A DNA stretch of 14,737 bases from assembly GCA_003520545.1 (NCBI GenBank), contig DOUP01000076.1:1-14737 (forward strand). The letters run 5' to 3'. The position numbers were made by a program, and so were the translations under genes. The first letter of the stretch is position 1. Each line of letters opens with the position of its first letter. Of the stretch, positions 7,655 through 14,222 are shown one piece after another. The DNA is from Maritimibacter sp. (GTDB taxonomy: Bacteria; Pseudomonadota; Alphaproteobacteria; Rhodobacterales; Rhodobacteraceae). The notes beneath the pieces are model-generated. The model was not told the DNA's origin, searched no databases, and saw nothing but the letters and a program-made list of their open reading frames with translations.

Positions 7655-8305
7655 TTAGACCCAGGTGCGCGCCTCGGCGCGGGAAGGGTCCGCGAGGTGC
7701 GGAACCGCGTTGAACTGTGTGAGCGACAGCGCGGTGCCAATCGGGTGCAACTGGTGCACCGAGGTGTTCATGATCGCCAGCGCCATCCGCGCCATCGACC
7801 CGATTTCCAGCCCCATCGAAACCCGGATTCCCATGGAGATAAGCCCGCCGGAGGTCGCAACAAGGGCGCGCCCCTTGCCCGCGGCGATCTCGTGAAGCAC
7901 GTCGCTGACCCGGTCCTCGAAGTTCTGAAAGGTCTCAAGCGTGCCCTCGATCTGCCCGTCCCGCCATGCGGTGAAGACGAGGGGCAGGTGTTCGATGAAC
8001 TCCTCGCGGTCGGTCGGGTGCTTGATGCCGAATTGTTCGTGCATCTTCTGGGCGAGGTCGAAGTAGGCGACCTCGTTCAACCGCTCGTCCTCGGTGACAC
8101 CCGTGTAGCCCATCGCGGCGGCGGTTTCGCGGTGACGGCGCATGGTGCCGGAATACACCCGGTCGAAGCCTTCGCCCGAGGCCCGGAAATAATCGCCCAA
8201 CCATGCCGCCTGCTGGTGGCCGAGGTCGGACAGCATGTCATAACCGTCTTCGTCCTGGGAGGTGTTGTTTGCCTGTCCGTGGCGCACGAGGGTGAGGTCG
8301 CTCAT
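7655..8305 (-). CDS. Histidine phosphatase superfamily protein with altered second catalytic motif
   Basis: This 216-residue cytosolic protein has the phosphoglycerate-mutase-like fold. The N-terminal LVRHGQAN contains the RHG motif, with H9 the expected phospho-acceptor. Other active-site elements are visible: R57/R59 in MRRHRET and E78 in LNEVAYFD, a candidate proton donor. The usual second-His motif near the C-terminus (typically SHGG or THGG) reads ATSGGLIS, with S152 where His is expected. Some bacterial branches of the superfamily have TSGG here, so it may be a normal variant with a different activity, or weakly active. A GGAGA start signal precedes the ATG on the minus strand. It follows a two-component system but is separated from it by 143 bases with hairpins, so co-regulation is uncertain. 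The substrate is unknown. Confidence 0.87.
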   Translation of the reverse strand: MSDLTLVRHGQANNTSQDEDGYDMLSDLGHQQAAWLGDYFRASGEGFDRVYSGTMRRHRETAAAMGYTGVTEDERLNEVAYFDLAQKMHEQFGIKHPTDREEFIEHLPLVFTAWRDGQIEGTLETFQNFEDRVSDVLHEIAAGKGRALVATSGGLISMGIRVSMGLEIGSMARMALAIMNTSVHQLHPIGTALSLTQFNAVPHLADPSRAEARTWV

Positions 8306-8362
8306 CGTCTTTCTCCGTTTGGCCCGGTGCTACCCTGTTCCCGTTCCGGGGGAAAGCCATGT

Positions 8363-8389
8363 CCGTGTTCGGGGTCGACCCGAACACGG
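8363..8389 (-). repeat. Perfect 11-bp inverted repeat between the response regulator and phosphatase genes
   Basis: CCGTGTTCGGG (8363-8373) and CCCGAACACGG (8379-8389) pair perfectly around a 5-base loop. It lies downstream of the minus-strand response regulator and upstream of the phosphatase gene. No U-run follows in the minus direction. A transcription terminator for the response regulator is the simplest reading; an operator for the phosphatase gene is an alternative. Confidence 0.55.
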
Positions 8390-8394
8390 CACAT

Positions 8395-8414
8395 ACGAGA
8401 GGCCAGCCTCTCGT
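8395..8414 (-). repeat. Second stem-loop beside the 11-bp inverted repeat
   Basis: ACGAGAGG (8395-8402) pairs perfectly with CCTCTCGT (8407-8414) around a CCAG loop, only 5 bases from the neighbouring inverted repeat. A T-run (8426-8431) sits 11 bases to its right. That orientation would serve plus-strand transcripts, for which no gene is seen nearby. Confidence 0.5.
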
Positions 8415-8448
8415 GCTCTCCGAAGTTTTTTCGAAACGAAGAAGGGCA

Positions 8449-9153
8449 TCAACGCCAGGTGACATCGCCCAGGAAAATGTAGCCTGCCCCGTAGATCGTC
8501 TTGATCAGTTTCGGGTTTTTCGGATCCTCGCCCAGCTTGGTGCGGAGCCGGGAGATCCGGACGTCCATGGCGCGGTCGAAACTCTCGCCCGCCGCGCCAC
8601 CCAGGGCTTCCTGCATCTGGTGGCGGGTGATGAGGCGTTTGGGTGCGCTGAGGAACAGGCGAAGCACTTCGCCTTCGGCGTGCGAGAAAGCGGTTTCGCG
8701 ACCGTCGCCATCTTCGAGCACGTAGCGATCGAAATGCGCGGTCCAGCCGGAGAAACTGGCGGTGTTGCCGTCGGCCTGCATGTCGGATTTCGGCTGGCGC
8801 AGGCGGGCGCGGACGCGGGCGACGACTTCCGCCGGTTCAAAGGGTTTGATGATGTAGTCGTCCGCCCCAAGCTCCAGCCCGGTCACGCGGTCCTGCACCT
8901 GGGCGCGGCCCGAGATGATGATGATCGCGGCACCGCTTTCCAGCGCGAGGCGGTGGACGAGCGTCAGCCCGTCGCGGTCCGGTAGGCCCAGGTCGACAAG
9001 GCAGACGTCCGGTGTGGTGGCGCGTAGCCCGGCTTCGAATTCGGTCGCGCGGCCATAGGTCCGGGTGCGGAACCCGGCCTCCTCCAGCGCGGCGGCGAGC
9101 ATGTTTCGGATGTCGGGTTCGTCATCGAGGATGGCGACGAGCGGTTTTGTCAC
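8449..9153 (-). CDS. OmpR/PhoB-type DNA-binding response regulator
   Basis: This 234-residue two-component regulator has an N-terminal receiver domain (about 5-118): acidic pair D10/D11, phospho-acceptor D54 in CLVDLGLPD, S81 in IIISGR and K103 in IIKPFEP. The C-terminal winged helix-turn-helix (about 135-230) includes TAFSHAEGEVLRLFL, then a DVRISRLRTKLG recognition-helix region and TIYGAGYIF at the wing. Its ATG overlaps the stop of the upstream sensor kinase by 4 bases, so the two are almost certainly a cognate pair. Likely targets include the divergent acyl-CoA ligase and transporter operon; this is inferred from position only. Confidence 0.94.
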   Translation of the reverse strand: MTKPLVAILDDEPDIRNMLAAALEEAGFRTRTYGRATEFEAGLRATTPDVCLVDLGLPDRDGLTLVHRLALESGAAIIIISGRAQVQDRVTGLELGADDYIIKPFEPAEVVARVRARLRQPKSDMQADGNTASFSGWTAHFDRYVLEDGDGRETAFSHAEGEVLRLFLSAPKRLITRHQMQEALGGAAGESFDRAMDVRISRLRTKLGEDPKNPKLIKTIYGAGYIFLGDVTWR

Positions 9154-11072
9154 GCGTGGGGCTCCTCGATGAGGAAGGCGGCGAGCTGGCCTTGGGTGAA
9201 GGGTTTCGACAGGCAGGGCGCGGCGGCGCGTCGGGGGTCGTCGATCGGCAGCGAGGACATGAGGCGCTTGGGCGCCATCAGGCCGCGGCTGTCAAGCTCG
9301 GCGATCAGCCGGTCGCCGGTCCAATCCCCTCCCAGCATGATGTCGGACAGGACGAGGCCGATGCCGTCGATACCCGCAAGCTCCAGGGCCTCTTCGCCGC
9401 TTTCGGCTTCGATAACCTGATGGCCGAGGGCCACCAGCTTTTCGCGCACGTCGGCGCGAATGTCGGGCTGGTCTTCGATCAGGAGCACGAGGCGGCTCTC
9501 CAGCGGGCGCGCATGTTTCAGGGGCAGGCGCATGGTGACGCGCGCGCCGGTGCCGGTGTTGGACAGCCGCACTTGTCCGCCCACCATTTTCGCCTGGTCA
9601 TAGACCATGGCGAGACCGAGGCCCGAGCCTTCGCCGCCCTTGGTGGTATAAAAGGCATCCAGCGCGTGATCGAGCGCGTCTTGGGAAAAGCCGGGGCCGG
9701 TGTCGGTCACGTCGATTTCCAGCCAGGTGTCGGCGACGGGTCGGGCGGTGATGGTGATCTGCCCCGGACCGGCCAGCGCATCCTTGGCGTTGAGGATCAG
9801 GTTCAAAAGCGCATCCTGCACCGCGCCGGTGTCGAGAAGCACCGGGTCGTCGGCCCCGTCGCAGGAGGTGCTGAGCGTGATGCCGTCGGGAAGCGAGGGA
9901 CGCGCGAGCACCTCGGTGTCTGACAGCAGCTTGGCGACTTCCACAGGTTCCGGCCGCACCTCGCGGGCACCCGAAAGCGTGGCGATCCGGTCCAGTAGCG
10001 CGCCGCCGCGCCGGGCCGCGCCCATGGTCGCCTCGGTCAGCATCCGGGCGTCGTCTGGGAGCGCCATTTGACCAAGCCGGGATTGCAGGCCGAGAATAAT
10101 GGTCAGCAGGTTCGAGAAGTCATGCGCCATGCCCGAGGTGAGCTGCGCGGCAAGCGCGCGTTTGCGGGTCTGGACGAGCGCGGCCCGCGCCTGCGCCTCT
10201 TCAGTGACATCCATCGACAGCAGGTAAACGCCGGTGACCTGGCCCTGGTCATCGACATCCGGGGTGAAGGCCACGCGGACGCGCCGCCCGCTTTCCTCAT
10301 GGGCGAATTCCAACACGCTCCGCTCGCCGTCCAGGGCTTGTGCAAGGTTCGGTTGCACCTTGCCGTAGGCCTCCTTGCCCAGCACTGTTTCGATGTCGCG
10401 CCCGACGATTTCACGCGGGCGACCGGGCAGCACGGAGCCGAGTTGGCGGTTGGAATAGGTGTAAACCAGATCGCGTCCGATCCGGGCGATATGCGCGGGC
10501 ATCATTTCGGTGGTGACGCGGGCGCGGGCCTCCATCTCGGTCAGTTGGCGTTTGGCCTCTTGCAACGCGGCGTTGGTTGCCGCGAGCGCACGGTTGGTGC
10601 CGGCAAGTTCCTCGCTATGGGCGATGACCTGATCGGACAGTTCCTCGGAGCGGGCGCGCAGCAGCCGCTCTTGACGTTTGATCGCGGTGATGTCGGTGTA
10701 GACCGTGACCCAGCCGCCTTGGGGAAGTGGGGAGCCTTCGACCGAAATGACCCGGCCGTTGGAGCGTTCGCGTTCCATGTAGTGCGGCTCGAACGCACGG
10801 GCGGCTTCGACGCGGTCGCGCACGAAGCCTTCGGGGTCGAACACCTCACCATATTCGCCGCTTTCGACGAGAAACCGGATCGTATCGGCAAAGGAGGCGC
10901 CGCGCGTGACCAGCCGGTCGGGCAGGTTGAACATGGTCTGGAAGGTACGGTTGCCCACAACGAAGCGCAGATCGCTATCATAGATCGACAGCGATTGCTG
11001 GATCAGGTTCAGCCCCGCCTGCGTCAGCGCGGCGATGTCCGTCGTGTCCCTGATGTCGTCCGCGTCTGCCAA
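9150..11072 (-). CDS. Hybrid PAS sensor histidine kinase with C-terminal receiver
   Basis: This 640-residue protein has no clear signal peptide or membrane segment, so it is probably a cytosolic sensor. Order of domains: a PAS domain (about 20-128, ending GGWVTVYTDITAIK), a coiled coil (about 135-185), a second PAS domain (about 188-290, ending LLSMDVTEEA) and a phospho-acceptor helix with H317 in GMAHDFSNLLTIILG. The HATPase domain shows N424/N428 in NLILNAKDAL, DTGPGF (457-462) and GEGSGLGLAM (480-489). A C-terminal receiver (about 526-635) has E533/D534, D577 in VLSDIML and K623 in LSKPF. With its own receiver plus a separate DNA-binding regulator, a branched relay is possible. The start appears to be TTG at 11072. 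The signal sensed is unknown. Confidence 0.94.
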   Translation of the reverse strand: MADADDIRDTTDIAALTQAGLNLIQQSLSIYDSDLRFVVGNRTFQTMFNLPDRLVTRGASFADTIRFLVESGEYGEVFDPEGFVRDRVEAARAFEPHYMERERSNGRVISVEGSPLPQGGWVTVYTDITAIKRQERLLRARSEELSDQVIAHSEELAGTNRALAATNAALQEAKRQLTEMEARARVTTEMMPAHIARIGRDLVYTYSNRQLGSVLPGRPREIVGRDIETVLGKEAYGKVQPNLAQALDGERSVLEFAHEESGRRVRVAFTPDVDDQGQVTGVYLLSMDVTEEAQARAALVQTRKRALAAQLTSGMAHDFSNLLTIILGLQSRLGQMALPDDARMLTEATMGAARRGGALLDRIATLSGAREVRPEPVEVAKLLSDTEVLARPSLPDGITLSTSCDGADDPVLLDTGAVQDALLNLILNAKDALAGPGQITITARPVADTWLEIDVTDTGPGFSQDALDHALDAFYTTKGGEGSGLGLAMVYDQAKMVGGQVRLSNTGTGARVTMRLPLKHARPLESRLVLLIEDQPDIRADVREKLVALGHQVIEAESGEEALELAGIDGIGLVLSDIMLGGDWTGDRLIAELDSRGLMAPKRLMSSLPIDDPRRAAAPCLSKPFTQGQLAAFLIEEPHA

Positions 11073-11082
11073 GGTCCGATGT

Positions 11083-11087
11083 CCTCC
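11083..11087 (-). promoter_or_regulatory. Shine-Dalgarno for the sensor kinase (TTG start)
   Basis: GGAGG on the minus strand lies 10 bases before the TTG at 11072. The spacing is slightly long, but no in-frame ATG is available near it. Confidence 0.5.
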
Positions 11088-11175
11088 CGCCGGTCAGTCT
11101 GACCCTCTGGACCGGGAAAGAAAAGCCCGCGCGCGGCGGCGTGTGCCGCAAAGACTTCGCACCCGCGGCACCTGT

Positions 11176-11213
11176 AACATTTCGTTAGATTTTGGAAAAA
11201 CTGCGGAAATGTT
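11176..11213. promoter_or_regulatory. Inverted repeat in the divergent kinase / acyl-CoA ligase control region
   Basis: AACATTTC (11176-11183) and GAAATGTT (11206-11213) form a perfect 8-bp inverted repeat. Its half-site starts are 30 bases apart, about three helical turns, and flank an AT-rich core. The left arm also contains TAAC-N5-GTTA (11175-11187). The position between divergent genes suggests an operator or the promoter core. TTGACC at 11213-11218 resembles a -35 element for the plus strand, but no good -10 follows. Confidence 0.45.
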
Positions 11214-11296
11214 TGACCCGCAACGATGGCTGGCAAAGGATGTTACGCAGGTGACGTGACACCGACAGGGACGCGCGGCCGGGGAGGGCCGCGTAA

Positions 11297-11304
11297 GGGA
11301 GGAG
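11297..11304 (+). promoter_or_regulatory. Shine-Dalgarno deciding a TTG start for the acyl-CoA ligase
   Basis: GGGAGGAG ends 5 bases before TTG at 11310. The in-frame ATG at 11226 has no comparable site and would add a 28-residue basic, Gly-rich leader unlike the family, so TTG 11310 is preferred. Confidence 0.7.
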
Positions 11305-11309
11305 ACAAC

Positions 11310-13286
11310 TTGGCACAGGATCAAGCGCCCACGGGCGGTCTTGCATCCATTCCGGCTCTCTTGGAGCGGAATGCGAAGGCGTTTGGCGGTAAATACGCCT
11401 ACCGGGAAAAGGAATTCGGGATCTGGCAAAGCTGGACCTGGGCTGAAGCGAAGGAAGAGATCGACGCGCTGGCGCTCGGTCTTCTGGCCTTGGGGATCGA
11501 CCGTGGGGACCATGTCGCGATCATCGGGCGCAACCGTCCGGCGCATTACTGGTCGATGGTCGCTGCGCAACAATGCGGTGCGGTCCCGGTGCCGCTCTAT
11601 CAAGACGCCAACGCGGAAGAGATGGAATACGTGCTGGAGCATTCCGGGGCGCGGTTCGTCATATGCGGCGATCAGGAGCAGGTCGACAAGGTGATCGAAG
11701 CGCAGGAGCGCGTGCACAAGATCGAGCATGTCCTTTACGTCGACAAGCGCGGGATGCGGAAATACGACCATACGCACCTGAACTGGTATCATGACGTGCA
11801 GGAAGAGGGCCGGGCGGCCCACCAGCGGGTCGAGACCGAGATGGATGCGCGGATCGCGGAGCTGACCTACGATTCGCCTGCCGTGATGCTTTACACCTCC
11901 GGGACCACGGGCAAACCCAAGGGCGTTGTGCTCTCCAACCGCAACGTCATCGAAAGCGCCAAGAATTCGGTGGAGTTCGACAATCTGAGCGCGGGCGAGG
12001 ATGTGCTGGCCTATCTGCCGATGGCATGGGTCGGTGATTTCATCTTCTCGATCGGCCAGGCTTATTGGGCCGGGTTCTGTGTGAACTGTCCGGAAAGCGA
12101 AGACACGATGATGACGGACCTGCGGGAGATCGGGCCGACATATTTCTTCGCCCCGCCGAGGGTGTTCGAAGGCCTGCTTACCACCGTTATGATCCGGATG
12201 GAGGATGCGGGTCGCATCAAGAAACGGATCTTCGATCATTACATGGAGGTCGCGCGCCGCGTGGGGCCTTCGATCCTGGACGGCAAGCCCGTCTCGGGAA
12301 GTGACAAGTTCCGCTATTGGCTGGGAAACCTGCTGGTTTACGGCCCGCTCAAAAACACGCTCGGGTTCAGCCGCGTGCGCGTCGGATACACGGCGGGTGA
12401 GGCGATCGGGCCGGAGATTTTCGATTTCTACCGTTCGCTCGGGATCAACCTGAAGCAGCTTTACGGTCAGACCGAAGCGACCGTGTTCATCACCGTGCAG
12501 CCGGATGGCGAAGTGCGGCCCGATACCGTGGGCGTGCCCGCGCCGGGCGTGGAGCTTCGCATCGACGACTCTGGCGAGGTTTATTACCGCAGCCCCGGCA
12601 CCTTTGTGGAGTATTACAAGAACCCCGAAAGCACGGCCTCGACCAAGGACGCAGAGGGTTGGGTCGCCACGGGGGACGCCGGTTTCATCGAAGAGGACAC
12701 CGGGCATCTGCGCATTATCGACCGGGCCAAGGATGTGGGCAAAATGGCCGATGGGTCGATGTTCGCGCCGAAATACGTCGAGAACAAGCTCAAGTTCTAC
12801 CCGAATATTCTGGAGGCCGTGGTCTTTGGCGCCGGGCGCGAAATGTGCACGGCGGCGATCAACATCGACCTGAGTGCCGTGGGCAACTGGGCCGAGCGCA
12901 ACAACATCTCTTACGCGTCTTACCAGGAGCTTGCGGGACATCCCGAGGTGCTCAACATGATCCAGAGCCACGTCGAAGAGGTGAACGAAAGCGTGGCGCA
13001 GGACCCGATGCTGTCGGGCTGCCAGGTGCATCGCTTCCTCGTGCTGCACAAGGAGCTGGATGCCGATGACGGCGAGATGACGCGCACCCGGAAGGTCAAG
13101 CGCGGTGTCATCTCCGAGAAGTTCGCCGACCTGATCGAAGCGCTCTATGCGGGCAAGACCGAGCAATACACCGAGACCGAGGTGACCTACGAAGACGGGC
13201 GCAAAGGCTCGATCAAGGCCACCTTGGAAATCCGGGACGCCAAGATCTGGCCGACCGCACATACGCAGGGGGTGGCCGCGGAATGA
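11310..13286 (+). CDS. AMP-forming long-chain-type acyl-CoA synthetase
   Basis: This is a member of the adenylate-forming family (FAA1/COG1022 type), which makes an acyl-AMP and then an acyl-CoA from a carboxylic acid, ATP and CoA. Counting from TTG 11310 it has 658 residues. Motifs: the P-loop YTSGTTGKPKG (195-205), YGQTEAT (385-391), ATGDAGFIEEDTGHL (from about 453) and DRAKDVGKMADG at the hinge. The C-terminal RTRKVKRGVI contains candidate lysines K595/K597. No signal peptide is seen, so it should be cytosolic or membrane-associated. The livG start overlaps its stop by 4 bases (ATGA). Placement at the head of a branched-chain-type ABC transporter operon suggests it activates the imported acid. 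The substrate (aliphatic or aromatic) cannot be told from sequence. Confidence 0.92.
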   Translation: MAQDQAPTGGLASIPALLERNAKAFGGKYAYREKEFGIWQSWTWAEAKEEIDALALGLLALGIDRGDHVAIIGRNRPAHYWSMVAAQQCGAVPVPLYQDANAEEMEYVLEHSGARFVICGDQEQVDKVIEAQERVHKIEHVLYVDKRGMRKYDHTHLNWYHDVQEEGRAAHQRVETEMDARIAELTYDSPAVMLYTSGTTGKPKGVVLSNRNVIESAKNSVEFDNLSAGEDVLAYLPMAWVGDFIFSIGQAYWAGFCVNCPESEDTMMTDLREIGPTYFFAPPRVFEGLLTTVMIRMEDAGRIKKRIFDHYMEVARRVGPSILDGKPVSGSDKFRYWLGNLLVYGPLKNTLGFSRVRVGYTAGEAIGPEIFDFYRSLGINLKQLYGQTEATVFITVQPDGEVRPDTVGVPAPGVELRIDDSGEVYYRSPGTFVEYYKNPESTASTKDAEGWVATGDAGFIEEDTGHLRIIDRAKDVGKMADGSMFAPKYVENKLKFYPNILEAVVFGAGREMCTAAINIDLSAVGNWAERNNISYASYQELAGHPEVLNMIQSHVEEVNESVAQDPMLSGCQVHRFLVLHKELDADDGEMTRTRKVKRGVISEKFADLIEALYAGKTEQYTETEVTYEDGRKGSIKATLEIRDAKIWPTAHTQGVAAE

Positions 13287-14104
13287 ACACGCAAACGGCA
13301 GAAAGCTTCGTCACGCCGGATGGCCGCACGATTGGCGGCACGGTGATGGAGATGAAGAACATCACGCTGCGTTTCGGCGGGGTGGTCGCGATCAAGGATA
13401 TTTCCTTCGATATACGCGAAGGGGAAATTCGCGCGATTATCGGACCGAACGGTGCCGGCAAATCGTCGATGCTGAACGTGATCTCCGGCTTCTACGTCCC
13501 GCAGGAGGGGGAGGTCTGGTTCCGGGGAAAACGGCGCCCGCAGATGAAGCCCTACCAGGTCGCCCAGCAGGGTATCGCGCGGACGTTCCAGAATATCGCC
13601 TTGTTCGACGGGATGAGCGTGCTCGACAACATCATGACCGGCCGCCTGACCAAGATGAAATCGAACGTGTTCCAACAGGCGTTGTGGTTCGGGCAGGCCG
13701 AGCGCGAAGAGAACCACCACCGCGAGCAGGTCGAGAAAGTCATTGATTTCCTTGAGATTCAGAACATCCGTAAAACGCCGGTCGGTCGTCTGCCCTACGG
13801 TTTGAAAAAGCGGGTCGAGTTGGCGCGCGCCCTGGCGGCCGAGCCGAAGCTGCTTTTGCTCGATGAGCCGATGGCGGGGATGAACGTGGAGGAGAAAGAG
13901 GACATGAGCCGCTTCATCCTCGACGTGAACGACGAGTTCGGGACCACCATCGCGCTGATCGAGCACGATATGGGCGTGGTCATGGACCTGTCCGACCGGG
14001 TGGTCGTGATGGATTACGGCAAGAAGATCGGAGACGGGACGCCGGACGAGGTGCGCGCGAACCAGGCGGTGATCGACGCCTACCTGGGGGTGTCGCATGA
14101 CTGA
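13283..14104 (+). CDS. livG: ABC transporter ATP-binding protein, branched-chain amino acid type (LivG-like)
   Basis: This 273-residue cytosolic ATPase subunit belongs to the HAAT (LivFGHMK) importer class. Walker A is GPNGAGKS (54-61), the Q-loop Q103 is in RTFQNIALF, Walker B is LLLLDEP (190-196, D194 and E195), and the switch His is H228 in IEHDM. The typical LivG insert near 120-145 and the C-terminal VIDAYLGVSHD tail support LivG rather than LivF. The ABC signature is unusual, LPYGLKKR (170-177) rather than LS(Y/G)GQ. The N-terminus carries about 20 extra residues before the first strand. It overlaps the ligase gene by 4 bases and precedes a LivH gene. The substrate may be a carboxylate rather than an amino acid, given the ligase; that is inference. 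Confidence 0.92.
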   Translation: MNTQTAESFVTPDGRTIGGTVMEMKNITLRFGGVVAIKDISFDIREGEIRAIIGPNGAGKSSMLNVISGFYVPQEGEVWFRGKRRPQMKPYQVAQQGIARTFQNIALFDGMSVLDNIMTGRLTKMKSNVFQQALWFGQAEREENHHREQVEKVIDFLEIQNIRKTPVGRLPYGLKKRVELARALAAEPKLLLLDEPMAGMNVEEKEDMSRFILDVNDEFGTTIALIEHDMGVVMDLSDRVVVMDYGKKIGDGTPDEVRANQAVIDAYLGVSHD

Positions 14105-14222
14105 TCCGGACCGCAAAACCACTGTGCACCGGGTGTGCACAACCTGTGCACCGGGCGTGCATACGATCGTGCAGACGCACCACATGACACGCCAGTCCGT
14201 AATGGGAGGGACCCATGCCTGA
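14097..14222 (+). CDS. Candidate 41-residue small ORF spanning the livG-livH spacer
   Basis: An ATG at 14097, inside the end of livG, opens a frame of 41 codons closed by TGA at 14220-14222, just inside livH. A GGGGGTG stretch about 5 bases upstream could act as a ribosome site. The product would be His- and Thr-rich with a CTTC pair. The overlaps at both ends would suit translational coupling from livG to livH. It resembles no family known to me, and the frame could be open by chance. Confidence 0.2.
   Translation: MTDPDRKTTVHRVCTTCAPGVHTIVQTHHMTRQSVMGGTHA
14122..14180 (+). repeat. Helically phased GTGCA repeats forming tandem stem-loops
   Basis: GTGCA starts at 14124, 14135, 14146, 14157 and 14169, giving spacings of 11, 11, 11 and 12 bases. 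They come from two 22-base direct repeats (14122-14143 and 14144-14165) that share CTGTGCACCGGG. Each copy folds: 14123-14141 as a perfect 7-bp stem with a 5-base loop, and 14145-14163 as the same stem with one G-U pair. A smaller GTGC/GCAC stem (14169-14180) follows. The block lies between livG and livH inside the presumed operon. It could be a protein binding array or a structured intercistronic RNA. Confidence 0.75.

Noticed and set aside
8423..8431. The T-run at 8426-8431 as a plus-strand terminator with the adjacent stem-loops
   Set aside because: No plus-strand gene ends nearby, and 11 bases separate the stem from the T-run.
9012..11102. Long plus-strand frames opposite the hybrid kinase (9012-9923 and 10068-11102)
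   Set aside because: The minus strand encodes a complete PAS-HisKA-HATPase-receiver protein. These frames are His/Gly/Arg-rich shadows.
11213..11244. A sigma-70-like promoter (TTGACC with a GATGTT box) for the ligase operon
   Set aside because: The spacing would be about 20 bases and the -10 match is poor. It is not strong enough to annotate as a promoter.
11094..13262. A 722-codon open frame on the minus strand opposite the acyl-CoA ligase
   Set aside because: It is longer than the sense gene but His/Arg/Gly-rich with no recognisable motif. The sense strand has clear adenylation motifs. It is a GC-driven antisense shadow.
14123..14141. A LuxR/TraR-type box, because TGTGCA and TGCACA flank a short spacer
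   Set aside because: The spacer is 7 bases here, against 4 in the tra box. No LuxR-type gene is in view, and the direct-repeat phasing explains the pattern better.
14122..14180. A CRISPR array, because of the direct repeats
   Set aside because: The repeat period is 11 or 22 bases with no unique spacers, and there are no cas genes.
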